Shown: piece after piece, positions 24,047 to 34,054 of the stretch | Layout of the letters: each line of letters begins with the position of its first letter | Numbering within the stretch: position 1 is the stretch's first letter | From: Celeribacter marinus | Lineage (GTDB): Bacteria; Pseudomonadota; Alphaproteobacteria; Rhodobacterales; Rhodobacteraceae | DNA length: 64,000 bases | Assembly: GCF_001308265.1 (NCBI RefSeq) | Contig: NZ_CP012023.1 | Location: 248,001 to 312,000, forward strand | Direction of reading: 5' to 3' | Made by a program: the position numbers and the translations under genes | Notes under the pieces: model-generated | Seen by the model: the letters and a program-made list of their open reading frames with translations, nothing else | Told to the model about the DNA's origin: nothing | The model's database searches: none

Positions 24047-27000
24047 TCATTCGGCGGCTTTGATATCGGGGGACGGTGTGTTGTCCTTTGAGACTTTCGA
24101 CGCCTTGCTTTGCGCGCGTGCACGTTTGCGCAGCTCGGCCGTAGAGGTGGCCGCGATATCCGCGTTTGCTTGTTCGACATGCGGCGCAGGGGTGATATCT
24201 GCGGGCATCTCGGGCGCGTAGTCTGGGCTGCCCCATGCGTTTGCCCCTGTGGTCCAAACGAACTCGGGGTTGAGCGTGCGGCGGGCTTCGCGGTGCAAAC
24301 GGTAGTCCGTTGCGGTGCGCGACCGTGCGCCAACAAGATTGGCTACGGTCATCACGATGCGGTGGACAATGACACGCGCCCAAACCCGAAGTGCGAGCAT
24401 CGCCGGGGTAAAGATCAGCGTCAAAATCGTTGCAATCCCGAGGCCAAACACCACAGCCGTGGCCAAGTTGGTCCAGAATTCCGCAGTGGGCGAGTTGATC
24501 GAATAGCCGCCGTTGATGAAGTCGAGCGAAAGCGCGAACATCATTGGTGCCAGACCCGCCATTGTGGTGATGGTGGTCAAAAGGACGGGACGAATACGGT
24601 CCTCTGCGGTGCGAATGATCGCCTCGATCTTGGGCATGTAGCGCGAGTATTCTTGGTAGGTGTCGATCAGAACGATGTTGTTGTTCACCACGATCCCCGC
24701 AAGCGCCACAATACCTGTGCCCGTCATAATCATACCAAACGCCATGTCGCGCACGAGCAAGCCGATGAGAACACCCGCCGTTGACATAACAACGGCCAAG
24801 AGCACGAGAACAGAGTTGTAGATACTGTTGAACTGCGCCAGCAAGATGATGAACATCAACGCCAAAGCGGCGGCAAAGGCTTTGCCAAGGAAGGCGCCTG
24901 TTTCGCGCTGTTCCTCATCGTCTCCGGTCCATTCCCACGAAATACTGGCGGGCAATCCGGCCTCGGTGGTGAGCCACTCGGTGAGGGTGTCCACGCGTTC
25001 GGTCGGGGTGATTGCAATCCCGTCATCGGTTTTGAGGTCGGCTTCGACGCCCGCTTTTACGTCATAATAGCGCTTTTGATCGGCACGATCGATCTGGGCG
25101 AGTTTTGCAACGGGTTCGCGGGTGATGAAGTTGGCAAGCGGGACAAGCCCGTCTTGGGTGCGCACCTTGAGCGTATCAAGGGTCGACAGCACGCGGTACT
25201 CTTCGGGGAAGCGAACACGGATTTCGATTTCCTCATCCGAGCTATCCACGCGCATGGTATCGAGCATGATCCCGCGTGTGATCAACTGGATCATTCCGCC
25301 AACCGTTGCCACATCCGCGCCAAAACGTCCGGCTTTCTCGACATCGACGTCGATCTGCCAATCAATGCCGGGGAGGGGGCGGGTGTCCTCAATATCGGTC
25401 AACCCGCGCATGTCCTCGTATTTGGCGCGCACAATTTCGGTGGCGCGTGCGAGATCGTCGCTGTTGTCGCCTTTGAGGCGCAAGTGGACCGGCTTGGCCG
25501 ATGCTGGCCCCATGCCGAGGTTCAAAATTTCCGCGTAGATTCCCGGAATGGCGTTGAGCCGCTCTTGGAGTTCGGCAATCACCACATCGCCGTCATAGTC
25601 GGGGGCGACATGGGTGTTTTCCCACGGGATAAAGCCAAGCAGTTTGGTCGATTTCGTCTCGTCAGGGCGATCTTCCCATGGGATCAATTCAACCTGAATT
25701 TGGCCAATGGTGTCGGATGGACCTGCCGCCCCGCCCGTGTTGGCGTTCAACCCACCTTCGCCCGCAAAGGCAAAGGCATTGTCGACGCCGCGCTGTGTCA
25801 GCACAATTTGTTCGGCCTGAGCCACAAGCGCGTCTTTTTCGGCCAGCGACAGGTTGCCGCGTGCGCGCACGTAGACGATTGCCTGTTCTGGCTCGGAGGC
25901 GGAGAAGAACTCCATACCGGCGTTGTTTTTACCGTAGTAGCCAAAGACACTCACAACCGAGACAACGACTGCAATAATGGTCACAACCGGCATGACGGGA
26001 TTGCCCGCGATGGCCCATGTAAACCACCCAAACGCTGTGCGTTTGTAGCCGCTATCGACTTTCTTTTTGGTGCGTTCAATGCGTGCCGCAGAGAGCGTAA
26101 TGCCAAAGAGCGACGATCCGATCAGGAACAAGACCGGACCAAGATAGCCCGCCCATGCGCCACTGGGTGCCGTGTTGCCAAACAGATAGCCCGCGTTCAG
26201 CGTTTGCATCATCGCGATGAACACCAGATAGGCCGCAGGGATGACCAAAAGGAAACGCACCCAATACGGCGTGGTGCGGCGCAAGCCTGCCGAAAAACGG
26301 TCAAACACGCGCGCAATGCGGCCAGAGACGCCGCCCATAACGGGCAGGTAGACCAACGCCACGATGAGAGACGCGGAGAGAACAAAGATGATGGTGACGG
26401 GCAGCATGCCCATGAACTCACCTGCAACACCCGGCCAGAACAGCATGGGCAAAAAGGCGCATAGGGTTGTCGCGGTGGAGGACACAATCGGCCAGAACAT
26501 GCGTTTGGCCGCTTCGACAAAGGCCGCCATCGGGCCTTCGCCTTCGTCCATTTTGCGGTCGGCAAATTCAACCACCACAATCGCACCGTCCACAAGCATC
26601 CCCACGGCCAAAATCAGACCAAACATCACGATGTTGGAAATGGTGATGCCCATGATCCCGAGCAGGATAAAGCACAACAAGAATGAGGTCGGAATGGCAA
26701 AGCCCACAAGCAACGCAGAGCGAATACCAAGCGAGGCCAGAACCACAATCATCACGAGCGCAATCGCGGTCATCACCGCACCCTCAAGCTGGCTCACCAT
26801 TGAGGCCACTTGGCGTGACTGGTCATTGGACGTGCCGACATTGATCACCTGACGCAATTCCTCGGGCCATGAGGCCACTTCGGCGGCCACTTCGGCCTTG
26901 ATCAGATCAACGGTGTCGATGATGGGGAAGCCTTTGCGTTTGACAACTTGTAGCGCCACGGTGGTCTCACCGTTAAAGCGCGCGGTGCCCGCACGGTCCT

Positions 27001-27793
27001 CAAAGGTCAGGCGAATGTCCGCCAGATCGCCAAGGGTGATGACGCGGTCGCCATTCACCTTGACCGGCAATTCCATGACATCGCTTTGATCGTTGAAGCT
27101 TGCGGGGATTTTGATCGCAAAGTTGCCTTGTGCGGTCTGCACTTCGCCGGCGGCCACGAGTTGGTTGTTGTTGGCAACAACGGAAATCAATTCTTGGGCC
27201 GTCACATTATAGGCTTCGAGGCGCAGTGGATCGATGGTCACTTCGACCATTTCATCGCGTTGCCCCGTGAGCTGTGCTTCCAAGATCGGTTCAAGCCCGT
27301 CCAAGCGGTCTTGGAGCTGTTTGGCGTAGCGCACCAGCGTGCGCTCTGGCACGGGGCCAGTGAGGTTGACGATCAGGATCGGGAATTCGGAAAAGTTGAT
27401 TTCATTGATGGAATAGCTGTCCGCGCCTTGCGGAAACTTGGCCTCGACGCGGCCCATCCGGTCGCGCACATCCGCGATCACTTTGGTTTTGTCCCAACCA
27501 AACTCAAATTCCATGGCCAGACCGCCGTAGCCCTCTGCGGCGGTGCCTGACAGTTTTTTCAAACCGTCCAGATCGGACATTTCGGTTTCCATCGGCTCGA
27601 CAAGCAGACGTTCGGCGTCCTCGGCAGAAATACCGGGGAAGGGGACGGAGACAAACAGGGCAGGGATCTCAATGTCGGGTTCACCCTCTTTGGGCAATCC
27701 GATGTAGGCGGCCGTACCCGCAATCAGCGTGAGTACGATAAAGGCCAGAATCATACGGGCGCGTTCACCGGCCCAATCGACGATACCAGTCAT
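24047..27793 (-). CDS. RND-family efflux transporter permease
   Basis: This 1248-residue inner-membrane proton antiporter belongs to the AcrB/HAE superfamily. It has a TM helix at the N-terminus, a periplasmic porter domain, and a TM block around residue 400 containing GMLVDGAIVVVEFADRK with the proton-relay Asp. A second repeat of the same plan follows (VALAGIVVNNNIVLIDTY near 1045). It is longer than AcrB (~1050) because of a region of ~100 residues after the first TM block and a cytoplasmic basic C-terminal tail. It begins inside the stop codon of the adaptor gene (TAATG) and pairs with it; an outer-membrane channel must come from elsewhere. Confidence 0.93.
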   Translation of the reverse strand: MTGIVDWAGERARMILAFIVLTLIAGTAAYIGLPKEGEPDIEIPALFVSVPFPGISAEDAERLLVEPMETEMSDLDGLKKLSGTAAEGYGGLAMEFEFGWDKTKVIADVRDRMGRVEAKFPQGADSYSINEINFSEFPILIVNLTGPVPERTLVRYAKQLQDRLDGLEPILEAQLTGQRDEMVEVTIDPLRLEAYNVTAQELISVVANNNQLVAAGEVQTAQGNFAIKIPASFNDQSDVMELPVKVNGDRVITLGDLADIRLTFEDRAGTARFNGETTVALQVVKRKGFPIIDTVDLIKAEVAAEVASWPEELRQVINVGTSNDQSRQVASMVSQLEGAVMTAIALVMIVVLASLGIRSALLVGFAIPTSFLLCFILLGIMGITISNIVMFGLILAVGMLVDGAIVVVEFADRKMDEGEGPMAAFVEAAKRMFWPIVSSTATTLCAFLPMLFWPGVAGEFMGMLPVTIIFVLSASLIVALVYLPVMGGVSGRIARVFDRFSAGLRRTTPYWVRFLLVIPAAYLVFIAMMQTLNAGYLFGNTAPSGAWAGYLGPVLFLIGSSLFGITLSAARIERTKKKVDSGYKRTAFGWFTWAIAGNPVMPVVTIIAVVVSVVSVFGYYGKNNAGMEFFSASEPEQAIVYVRARGNLSLAEKDALVAQAEQIVLTQRGVDNAFAFAGEGGLNANTGGAAGPSDTIGQIQVELIPWEDRPDETKSTKLLGFIPWENTHVAPDYDGDVVIAELQERLNAIPGIYAEILNLGMGPASAKPVHLRLKGDNSDDLARATEIVRAKYEDMRGLTDIEDTRPLPGIDWQIDVDVEKAGRFGADVATVGGMIQLITRGIMLDTMRVDSSDEEIEIRVRFPEEYRVLSTLDTLKVRTQDGLVPLANFITREPVAKLAQIDRADQKRYYDVKAGVEADLKTDDGIAITPTERVDTLTEWLTTEAGLPASISWEWTGDDEEQRETGAFLGKAFAAALALMFIILLAQFNSIYNSVLVLLAVVMSTAGVLIGLLVRDMAFGMIMTGTGIVALAGIVVNNNIVLIDTYQEYSRYMPKIEAIIRTAEDRIRPVLLTTITTMAGLAPMMFALSLDFINGGYSINSPTAEFWTNLATAVVFGLGIATILTLIFTPAMLALRVWARVIVHRIVMTVANLVGARSRTATDYRLHREARRTLNPEFVWTTGANAWGSPDYAPEMPADITPAPHVEQANADIAATSTAELRKRARAQSKASKVSKDNTPSPDIKAAE

Positions 27794-28926
27794 TAGTTGA
27801 TCTCCTCGAAATGCGGCTCAACGGGCACGCCTGCGCGGACATACTCTTGTCCAACTGTGATAATATCGGCCCGCTCTGGCAGGCCCGCGACCCAAACGCC
27901 CTCACGGGTGTCGCGCAGCACCTGAATAGGCACAAAGGCCACCATTTGGGCGTCATCGACGATACGCACACCTAGGAGGCCCTCGTCATTGAGGGTCAGG
28001 GACGATTGTTTGACCAGATGTGCCGATTTGCCCTCGGAGCGGATGGCCATTTCAACGGTTTGTCCGTCACGGATGGCGAAATCACTGTTGGGGACTTCGA
28101 TTTCAACGCGAAAGGTGCGTGTGGTCGGATCTGCGGAGCGCGACAGGAACGTCACGCGGCCCGTGATCTGTGTGCCTGTCAAAAGGCGCGCAGAGGCGAG
28201 TGTTCCGACTTCGATACGGTCCACTTCGGCCTCGGGGGCAAAGGCCACCAATTTCATTGGGTCGAGCTGAATAACGTTTGCACAGATCGATCCGGCTTGC
28301 ATCAACGTGCCAAGCTCGGCTGTGTCACTTTCCAACAAGCCCGCAAACGGCGCCTCAATTGTCAGGTTCGCGATATCTTGTTCGGTTTGGGCCAGTGCTG
28401 CGCGGGCGCGCTCTAGGCCCGCTTCGGCGGTCAGGATGTTGGTTTCAGCGGCGTAGCCACCTTTGGCCAGTTTTTGCGCGTTGCTAAGGCCCACTTCGGC
28501 CTCTGCGACTGCCGCTTTGGCCTGTGCCAAAGACGATGCACGCACGCCGACGTCGAGTTGACACATCACCTGACCCTCTTCGACATAGGAGCCTTTGCGC
28601 AACGGGGCCGAGACAACACGTCCCGATGTTTCAGCCGACACATTGACGGAGCGCGCTGCTTGCGTCTCTCCGCGCAAAATCACGGCACTGTCGAGAACTT
28701 CGGCGACAGAATGCTCCGCGACCACTTTGACCACAGGCTTGTCGGTGACGTCACGATTGGCGGGTGGGGCCATGGCGTTAACATCGGCCTGCTCTTGGGT
28801 GGCGTCTGTGGTTTCAACACTTGGTTGCGTACTGCCGGACATCTCGCCCAATGTGTCGCGTTGGAACACGAAGAAATACAGAGCAAAGCTTACGATAATG
28901 GCGATAAGGAGGGGGACGATGCGCAT
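27793..28926 (-). CDS. Efflux RND transporter periplasmic adaptor (HlyD/AcrA family)
   Basis: This 377-residue membrane-fusion protein bridges the RND permease to an outer-membrane channel. It has an N-terminal TM anchor (LLIAIIVSFALYFFVF, residues 6-21), a lipoyl half-motif beginning GRVVSAPLRKGSYVEEGQ near 109-126, an Ala/Glu-rich hairpin, and the second lipoyl part IEAPFAGLLESDTAELG. A beta-barrel with the adaptor signature follows. AAGAGA lies before the ATG. It is cotranscribed with the permease, overlapping by one base. No dedicated regulator is adjacent. Confidence 0.92.
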   Translation of the reverse strand: MRIVPLLIAIIVSFALYFFVFQRDTLGEMSGSTQPSVETTDATQEQADVNAMAPPANRDVTDKPVVKVVAEHSVAEVLDSAVILRGETQAARSVNVSAETSGRVVSAPLRKGSYVEEGQVMCQLDVGVRASSLAQAKAAVAEAEVGLSNAQKLAKGGYAAETNILTAEAGLERARAALAQTEQDIANLTIEAPFAGLLESDTAELGTLMQAGSICANVIQLDPMKLVAFAPEAEVDRIEVGTLASARLLTGTQITGRVTFLSRSADPTTRTFRVEIEVPNSDFAIRDGQTVEMAIRSEGKSAHLVKQSSLTLNDEGLLGVRIVDDAQMVAFVPIQVLRDTREGVWVAGLPERADIITVGQEYVRAGVPVEPHFEEIN

Positions 28927-29385
28927 ATGGGTCTCTTTAATTTATTTTGCCGAACGGCAACTGAGTGTCGGGGCGTCTCACTGGATCTCGCAATAAGGCG
29001 TTGGCATTGTGTAGCGTCAAGGTCTGTTAACATGATTAACATTGAAGCCAAGATGGTGTCGACCTGATGAAACCACAAGGGTTTTACAGTGTTGTAGTGT
29101 GTCTACGCTCTGCCTGCGGTGTTGGATTAACATTTCACAGGCAATAGCGCATTGAATGGACAGTTTTTGAGGCGTTTTTGGATCTTTTGAATGATCTTTT
29201 TCGAAAAGTAAACCGTTCTGTTCAGATTTCAAGCCGCATCTCACAGATTCATCCTATACAAAGGGGCTTTGATCTACGGATCAAGGGATCGCGATCTCCC
29301 ACAATGTGCGTCCCCCCTTGGCATTCGTGCGCAGTTCGGGGTAAGAGTTTGGCCAAACGCAAACAGATAACGCAGCGGGGCGGCT
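28927..29385. promoter_or_regulatory. 459-nt divergent intergenic region with TTAACAT repeats
   Basis: No gene is supported. The sequence TTAACAT occurs at 29027-29033, 29036-29042 and 29127-29133. Promoters for the efflux operon (minus) and the TPR protein-bamB-der series (plus) must lie here. I could not place reliable -35/-10 boxes. Confidence 0.4.
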
Positions 29386-30048
29386 TTGAGCAATACTGAT
29401 AGCTTCATCGAAGAGGTGACCGAAGAGGTCAAACGCGACAAACTTTTTGCGATCTTCCGTAAATACGGGTGGATCGGCATTGTGGGCGTTGTCGCTCTTG
29501 TCGGCGGTGCCTCCTATAACGAATACGCCAAATCGAAAGCCCGTGTTCAGGCTGAAGCAGCGGGAGATGCGATCTCGGCGGCTTTGTCGGTCGAGGACAC
29601 ACAGGCGCGTGCAGATGCGCTGGCGGCGATTGATCTGACAGGCCAGCCGCGCATTGTGTCCGATATGATCCGTGCGGGTGAATTGCACGCGGTGGGCAAT
29701 GTCGATGGTGCGGTGGCGACCCTCGCGCCTTATGTGGCGGATGCGACCCTTGCCCCTGTGTACCGCGATCTTGCGCTGCTCAAAACGGCAATGCTTGGCG
29801 CGTCCAAGATGGACCCTGAGGCACGTATTGAATTGCTCGCGGGCATTGCGTCACCCGGTGCGCCCTACCGTTTGTTGGCTGAAGAACAGATTGCCGTGGC
29901 CCAGATCGAGTCAGGTCAATTGGACGCCGCGATCGAGGGGCTAAGGGCCGTGGCTGAAGACGGCGAAGCAAGTCAGGCCTTGCGCCGTCGTGCCGTTCAG
30001 ATGATTGTGGCGTTGGGTGGCGATCTTAACGCCGATACTGACGGCTAA
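29386..30048 (+). CDS. Tetratricopeptide-like membrane protein (YfgM/ancillary SecYEG translocon family)
   Basis: This 220-residue protein has a cytoplasmic N-terminus (SFIEEVTEEVKRDKLFAIFR), one TM helix near residues 28-46 (WIGIVGVVALVGGAS) and a periplasmic helical-repeat domain to the end. YfgM-type proteins attend the Sec translocon and periplasmic chaperones. The start is TTG at 29386, just after GGGGCGG; no ATG fits the family N-terminus. It precedes bamB and der, the usual alphaproteobacterial order. Confidence 0.85.
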   Translation: MSNTDSFIEEVTEEVKRDKLFAIFRKYGWIGIVGVVALVGGASYNEYAKSKARVQAEAAGDAISAALSVEDTQARADALAAIDLTGQPRIVSDMIRAGELHAVGNVDGAVATLAPYVADATLAPVYRDLALLKTAMLGASKMDPEARIELLAGIASPGAPYRLLAEEQIAVAQIESGQLDAAIEGLRAVAEDGEASQALRRRAVQMIVALGGDLNADTDG

Positions 30049-30140
30049 AGCCGATTGATGAGTGTGGGCTGAAACCGGTCCAAAGCAAAGCGGGCACACC
30101 CGTTTTGTGGTAAACGACACAGACGAGGGAGAAGGCGCGC

Positions 30141-31475
30141 ATGACCGTATTGGGTAAAACCGCAGTGAAAGCAGGACTGTTTGGTCTGGCGGTTGCGTTG
30201 TCGGCATGTGGTGCGGGCCGTGAGGTCATTTTGACGGGTGAACGCCTTGATCCGCGCAGTGGTGATCCGGTGGCCACATCGGACACAGCGGCGAATACAT
30301 CCGCCCAAATCTCTCTTGGCAAACAGGTGTCGCGCGCGGCGTGGACGCACACAGGTGCGGGGCGCTTGCATGATGCAGGTCACAACGCCTTTACCGCCGG
30401 ACAACCCGCCCTTGCGTGGACCACGCCCATCGGGACGGGAAACTCACGCAAGTTCCGGCTGACAACGGATCCTGTTGCCGCACAAGGCGTTGTCGTTACA
30501 CTTGATGCCAAAGCAAACCTTACGGCCGTATCGGCGGTCACGGGCACACCGGTCTGGACGCGTGACCTCACACCTGTGGGCGAAAAGGCGGGGGAGGCCA
30601 CCGGCGGCACGCTCGCCATCGACGGCTCCACACTTTATGCCACCACCGGCTACGGCGAACTGATCGCCGCTGATCTGGTGTCTGGCGGGATTAAATGGCG
30701 TCAACGGATCGACGCGGCAGGGGCCGCAGGTCTTACCGTCTATGATGGTCTGGCCTATGTGGTCGGTGCGGACAGCCGCGCATGGGCCGTCGAGACCGCA
30801 ACGGGTCGCGTCAAATGGGAAATGGCAGGACCAGAAGCCATTACGTCACGCGTAGGGGCGGCATCGCCCGCAATTACCGACACGTTGGCGATTGTTCCCT
30901 TTGCGACTGGCGATTTGTTCGGCTCGTTTCGCAAAGGCGGCATGCGGTTGTGGTCTGCAAGCCTTGCAGGACAACGCAAAGGCTTTGTCTACGCGAAGTT
31001 CTCTGACATTACCGCCGATCCCGTTGTGATTGGCAAAACGGTCTACACCGGCAACCAAGCGGGTCGGTTCGGGGCGTTCAATGTTGACACAGGCGCGCGT
31101 CTTTGGACTGCAAATGAGGGGGCGTACAGCCCCGCAACTGTGATTGGCGGCGCGGTGTTTATCGTGACAGATCGCAATGAAATCGTACGGTTGGATGCCA
31201 AAACCGGCGCACGCGTCTGGGGTGTTCAATTGCCTCTTTATACCCAAGAGAAAGAGCGCAAGCGTAAGGGCGTGTTTGCCCACTACGGCCCTGTGGCCGC
31301 AGGTGGCCGCCTTTGGGTTGCCTCCTCTGACGGTGTCTTGCGCGGGTTTTCCCCTGACAGTGGCGCATTGAGCGCACAACTCGCGTTGCCCGCTGGCGCG
31401 TCCTCCGATCCGATCGTGGTGGGCGGTGTCATGTATCTGCTGCTTGATAATGGCGAGCTTGCCGCCCTCAAATAG
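30141..31475 (+). CDS. bamB: Outer membrane assembly lipoprotein BamB-like, PQQ-type beta-propeller
   Basis: This 444-residue protein has a lipoprotein signal (GLFGLAVALSAC, lipid-modified Cys at residue 22). An eight-bladed propeller follows, made of repeats such as GTPVWTRDLTP, GGIKWRQRIDA, GRVKWEMAGPE and GARLWTANEGA. BamB scaffolds BamA during insertion of beta-barrel proteins. GAGGGAG precedes the ATG. It sits between the YfgM-like gene and der, an order well conserved in Proteobacteria. Confidence 0.92.
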   Translation: MTVLGKTAVKAGLFGLAVALSACGAGREVILTGERLDPRSGDPVATSDTAANTSAQISLGKQVSRAAWTHTGAGRLHDAGHNAFTAGQPALAWTTPIGTGNSRKFRLTTDPVAAQGVVVTLDAKANLTAVSAVTGTPVWTRDLTPVGEKAGEATGGTLAIDGSTLYATTGYGELIAADLVSGGIKWRQRIDAAGAAGLTVYDGLAYVVGADSRAWAVETATGRVKWEMAGPEAITSRVGAASPAITDTLAIVPFATGDLFGSFRKGGMRLWSASLAGQRKGFVYAKFSDITADPVVIGKTVYTGNQAGRFGAFNVDTGARLWTANEGAYSPATVIGGAVFIVTDRNEIVRLDAKTGARVWGVQLPLYTQEKERKRKGVFAHYGPVAAGGRLWVASSDGVLRGFSPDSGALSAQLALPAGASSDPIVVGGVMYLLLDNGELAALK

Positions 31476-31612
31476 GGGGATGCATACGACGACGCGGCGT
31501 ACAAACAGGGCCAAAACGCGATTAGGCTTTACGGCCCCCCGCGTCTCGGTGTATCGCCACCGCTTGAACGCCGCGCCTTCGCGTGGCCGCTGGATTTAAC
31601 GGGAGTTATCCC

Positions 31613-33100
31613 ATGAGTTTTTCACTCGCCATCGTCGGACGTCCCAATGTGGGCAAATCGACCCTATTTAACCGCCTCGTGGGGCGCCGTCTTGCCTTGG
31701 TCGATGACCAACCGGGTGTGACGCGCGATCTGCGCGAGGGCGAGGCCAAGCTGATCGATCTTCGCTTTACCGTGATCGACACGGCGGGCCTCGAGGAGGC
31801 GACCGACGAGAGCCTTCAGGGCCGGATGCGCAAACTGACCGAGCGGGCCGTGGATATGGCCGATGTGTGCCTGTTCATGATTGACGCCCGTGCGGGGATT
31901 TTGCCCGCCGACGAAGTGTTCGCCGAAATTCTGCGCAAACGCGCCAAGCACGTGATCCTCGCCGCCAACAAGGCCGAGGGACACGCAGGCGAGGGTGGGT
32001 TCCTTGAGGCCTATTCGCTTGGCCTTGGCGAGCCGATGCGCATTTCAGCCGAGCACGGCGAGGGTATGGGCGAGCTCTATGATATCTTGCGCCCGCTTGC
32101 GGATGGTTATGACGAGCGCGCCCAAGCCGAGGCGCCCGAGGTCGACGTTGAGCTGACCGAAGAAGAGCAGGAATTGGGCGAAGAGGCCGGTGTGTCTCGC
32201 GATTTCACCGCCGAAAAGCCGCTACAAATTTGTGTGGTTGGTCGTCCGAATGCGGGCAAATCCACGCTGATTAACAAGCTGTTGGGCGAAGAGCGTCTGT
32301 TGACCGGCCCCGAGGCAGGGATCACGCGCGACAGTATTTCGGTTACGATGAACTGGAACAACACGCCTGTGCGGGTGTTCGATACGGCGGGTATGCGCAA
32401 AAAGGCCAAGGTGCAGGAAAAGCTCGAAAAGCTCTCCGTTGCTGATGGTCTGCGTGCGGTGAAATTCGCCGAAGTTGTGGTGGTTCTGCTCGACGTCTCG
32501 ATCCCGTTTGAACAGCAAGATTTACGCATCGCCGATCTGGCCGAACGCGAAGGCCGCGCTGTGGTCATTGCCGTGAACAAATGGGACGAAGAGACCGATA
32601 AGTCCAACAAAGCCAAAGAGTTGCGCGAAGAGTTTACACGTCTTTTGCCACAGCTGCGCGGCGCACAATTGGTCACGGTGTCGGCCAAAACCGGCAAGAA
32701 CCTTGATAAGCTGGAAGAGGCGATTTTATACGCGCACCAAGTGTGGAACCGCCGCGTGCCGACCGCCAAGCTCAACACATGGCTCTCGGCCATGACCGAG
32801 GCACACCCGCCCCCCGCACCGGGCGGTCGCCGCATCAAATTGCGGTATATGACCCAAGTGAAAGCCCGCCCGCCACAGTTCGTGGTGATGTGTAGCCATC
32901 CCGATGAATTGAACGCGTCCTATAAACGCTATCTCGTCAACGGGTTGCGCGCGGATTTTGACATGCCCGGCACGCCGATCCGTCTATTTTTCCGCAGTCA
33001 AGCGGATAAAAACCCGTTCAAGAACAAGACGAAATCCGTGCCCTCGCGGTTGCGCAAACACCTTGGCAAAGGGCGCGCGGACGAAAAGAAAAAGTGGTAG
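31613..33100 (+). CDS. der: Ribosome biogenesis GTPase Der (EngA)
   Basis: This 495-residue double GTPase needed for 50S assembly has G1 motifs GRPNVGKS (residues 8-15) and GRPNAGKS (about 210-217). It has DTAGLEE and DTAGMRK switch motifs and NKWD in the second domain. A KH-like C-terminal domain follows. An acidic linker near 180-195 separates the GTPases, and the C-terminus is Lys/Arg-rich. The ATG at 31613 follows GGGAG; an upstream in-frame start would add ten residues before the family N-terminus. Confidence 0.96.
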   Translation: MSFSLAIVGRPNVGKSTLFNRLVGRRLALVDDQPGVTRDLREGEAKLIDLRFTVIDTAGLEEATDESLQGRMRKLTERAVDMADVCLFMIDARAGILPADEVFAEILRKRAKHVILAANKAEGHAGEGGFLEAYSLGLGEPMRISAEHGEGMGELYDILRPLADGYDERAQAEAPEVDVELTEEEQELGEEAGVSRDFTAEKPLQICVVGRPNAGKSTLINKLLGEERLLTGPEAGITRDSISVTMNWNNTPVRVFDTAGMRKKAKVQEKLEKLSVADGLRAVKFAEVVVVLLDVSIPFEQQDLRIADLAEREGRAVVIAVNKWDEETDKSNKAKELREEFTRLLPQLRGAQLVTVSAKTGKNLDKLEEAILYAHQVWNRRVPTAKLNTWLSAMTEAHPPPAPGGRRIKLRYMTQVKARPPQFVVMCSHPDELNASYKRYLVNGLRADFDMPGTPIRLFFRSQADKNPFKNKTKSVPSRLRKHLGKGRADEKKKW

Positions 33101-33132
33101 CGGCCCACGCGCCCCACATCTTTTATCCATAG

Positions 33133-33168
33133 AAAATGGCGCGCAGGATTTCTCCCGCGCGCCATTTT
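33133..33168. terminator. Bidirectional intrinsic terminator
   Basis: AAAATGGCGCGC (33133-33144) is the exact complement of 33157-33168 around a 12-nt loop. It separates the convergent der and xthA genes. Confidence 0.9.
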
Positions 33169-33187
33169 GTTTGATCCGGTCGTGGTG

Positions 33188-34018
33188 TTAGATATCGAGG
33201 GTGACCCAGATCGGCACATGGTCCGAGGGTTTGGTTTTCGCCCGCGTGAACACGTCGATTTGACAGTCTGTGAGGCAATCGGCGGCTTGTGGTGATAGTA
33301 AAAAGTGGTCGATGCGGATACCATCGTTGCGATCAAACGCGCCCGCTTGGTAGTCCCAAAAGGTATAGACCTCGGGCGCGGAGGTGGTGGCGCGCAAAGC
33401 ATCGGTAAAGCCAAGCGCCATCAAACTGCGAAACGCCGCGCGGCTTTGTGGGCGAAACAGCGCATCCTCGCGCCATGCATCGGGGCGTTTTGCGTCTTCG
33501 GCCTGTGGGATGAGGTTGAAATCCCCCGCCATCAAAAACGGCTGCTCCAACGCCATTAACGCCCGCGCACGCTCTTCCAATCGGGCGAACCATTTTAGTT
33601 TGAAATCGTATTTCGATCCTTCAATGGGGGTGCCATCTGGGTTGAGATCAACAGGGTTGCCGTTGGGCAGGTACAGCCCGCAAACACGAACGGAATTGCG
33701 CGCGCCCATCACCGTGGCTTCGATATAGCGCGCCTCAATATCGTCGGCCCCCTCGCGTCCCATGCCCGCCGCATCGGGCAAGCCACGGGTGATATCCTCA
33801 AGCGGTAGTTTGGATAGGATCGCCACGCCGTTGAACGACTTTTGTCCATGGGTTTCAACGATATAGCCCATGTCCTCAAAGTGTTCGCGCGGGAAATTCT
33901 CGTCGACGGATTTGATCTCTTGGAGCACCACAACATCCGGCTCGGCCTCGGTGAGCCAATCGGTGAGCGCGTCCATGCGGGCTTTGATCCCGTTGATGTT
34001 GAAGCTGGCGATTTTCAT
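33188..34018 (-). CDS. xthA: Exodeoxyribonuclease III
   Basis: This 276-residue AP endonuclease/3'-5' exonuclease is of the EEP fold. Catalytic motifs are NINGIKAR, LQEIKS (metal Glu near 34), GLYLPNGN, AGDFNL (Asp/Asn near 160) and the C-terminal RIDHFLLS and DHVPIWV. It removes abasic sites in base-excision repair. GGGAGCC precedes the ATG. It lies 36 nt downstream of the BaiN-type gene on the same strand. Confidence 0.95.
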   Translation of the reverse strand: MKIASFNINGIKARMDALTDWLTEAEPDVVVLQEIKSVDENFPREHFEDMGYIVETHGQKSFNGVAILSKLPLEDITRGLPDAAGMGREGADDIEARYIEATVMGARNSVRVCGLYLPNGNPVDLNPDGTPIEGSKYDFKLKWFARLEERARALMALEQPFLMAGDFNLIPQAEDAKRPDAWREDALFRPQSRAAFRSLMALGFTDALRATTSAPEVYTFWDYQAGAFDRNDGIRIDHFLLSPQAADCLTDCQIDVFTRAKTKPSDHVPIWVTLDI

Positions 34019-34054
34019 ATGAGGCTCCCGTTGATTTGCCCCTTTGTAGGGGGC

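Noticed and set aside
25076..26464. 462-codon open frame on the plus strand
   Set aside because: It lies antisense to the RND permease gene, has no domain-like content, and is rich in Cys/His/Arg as expected from a complementary frame of a high-GC gene.
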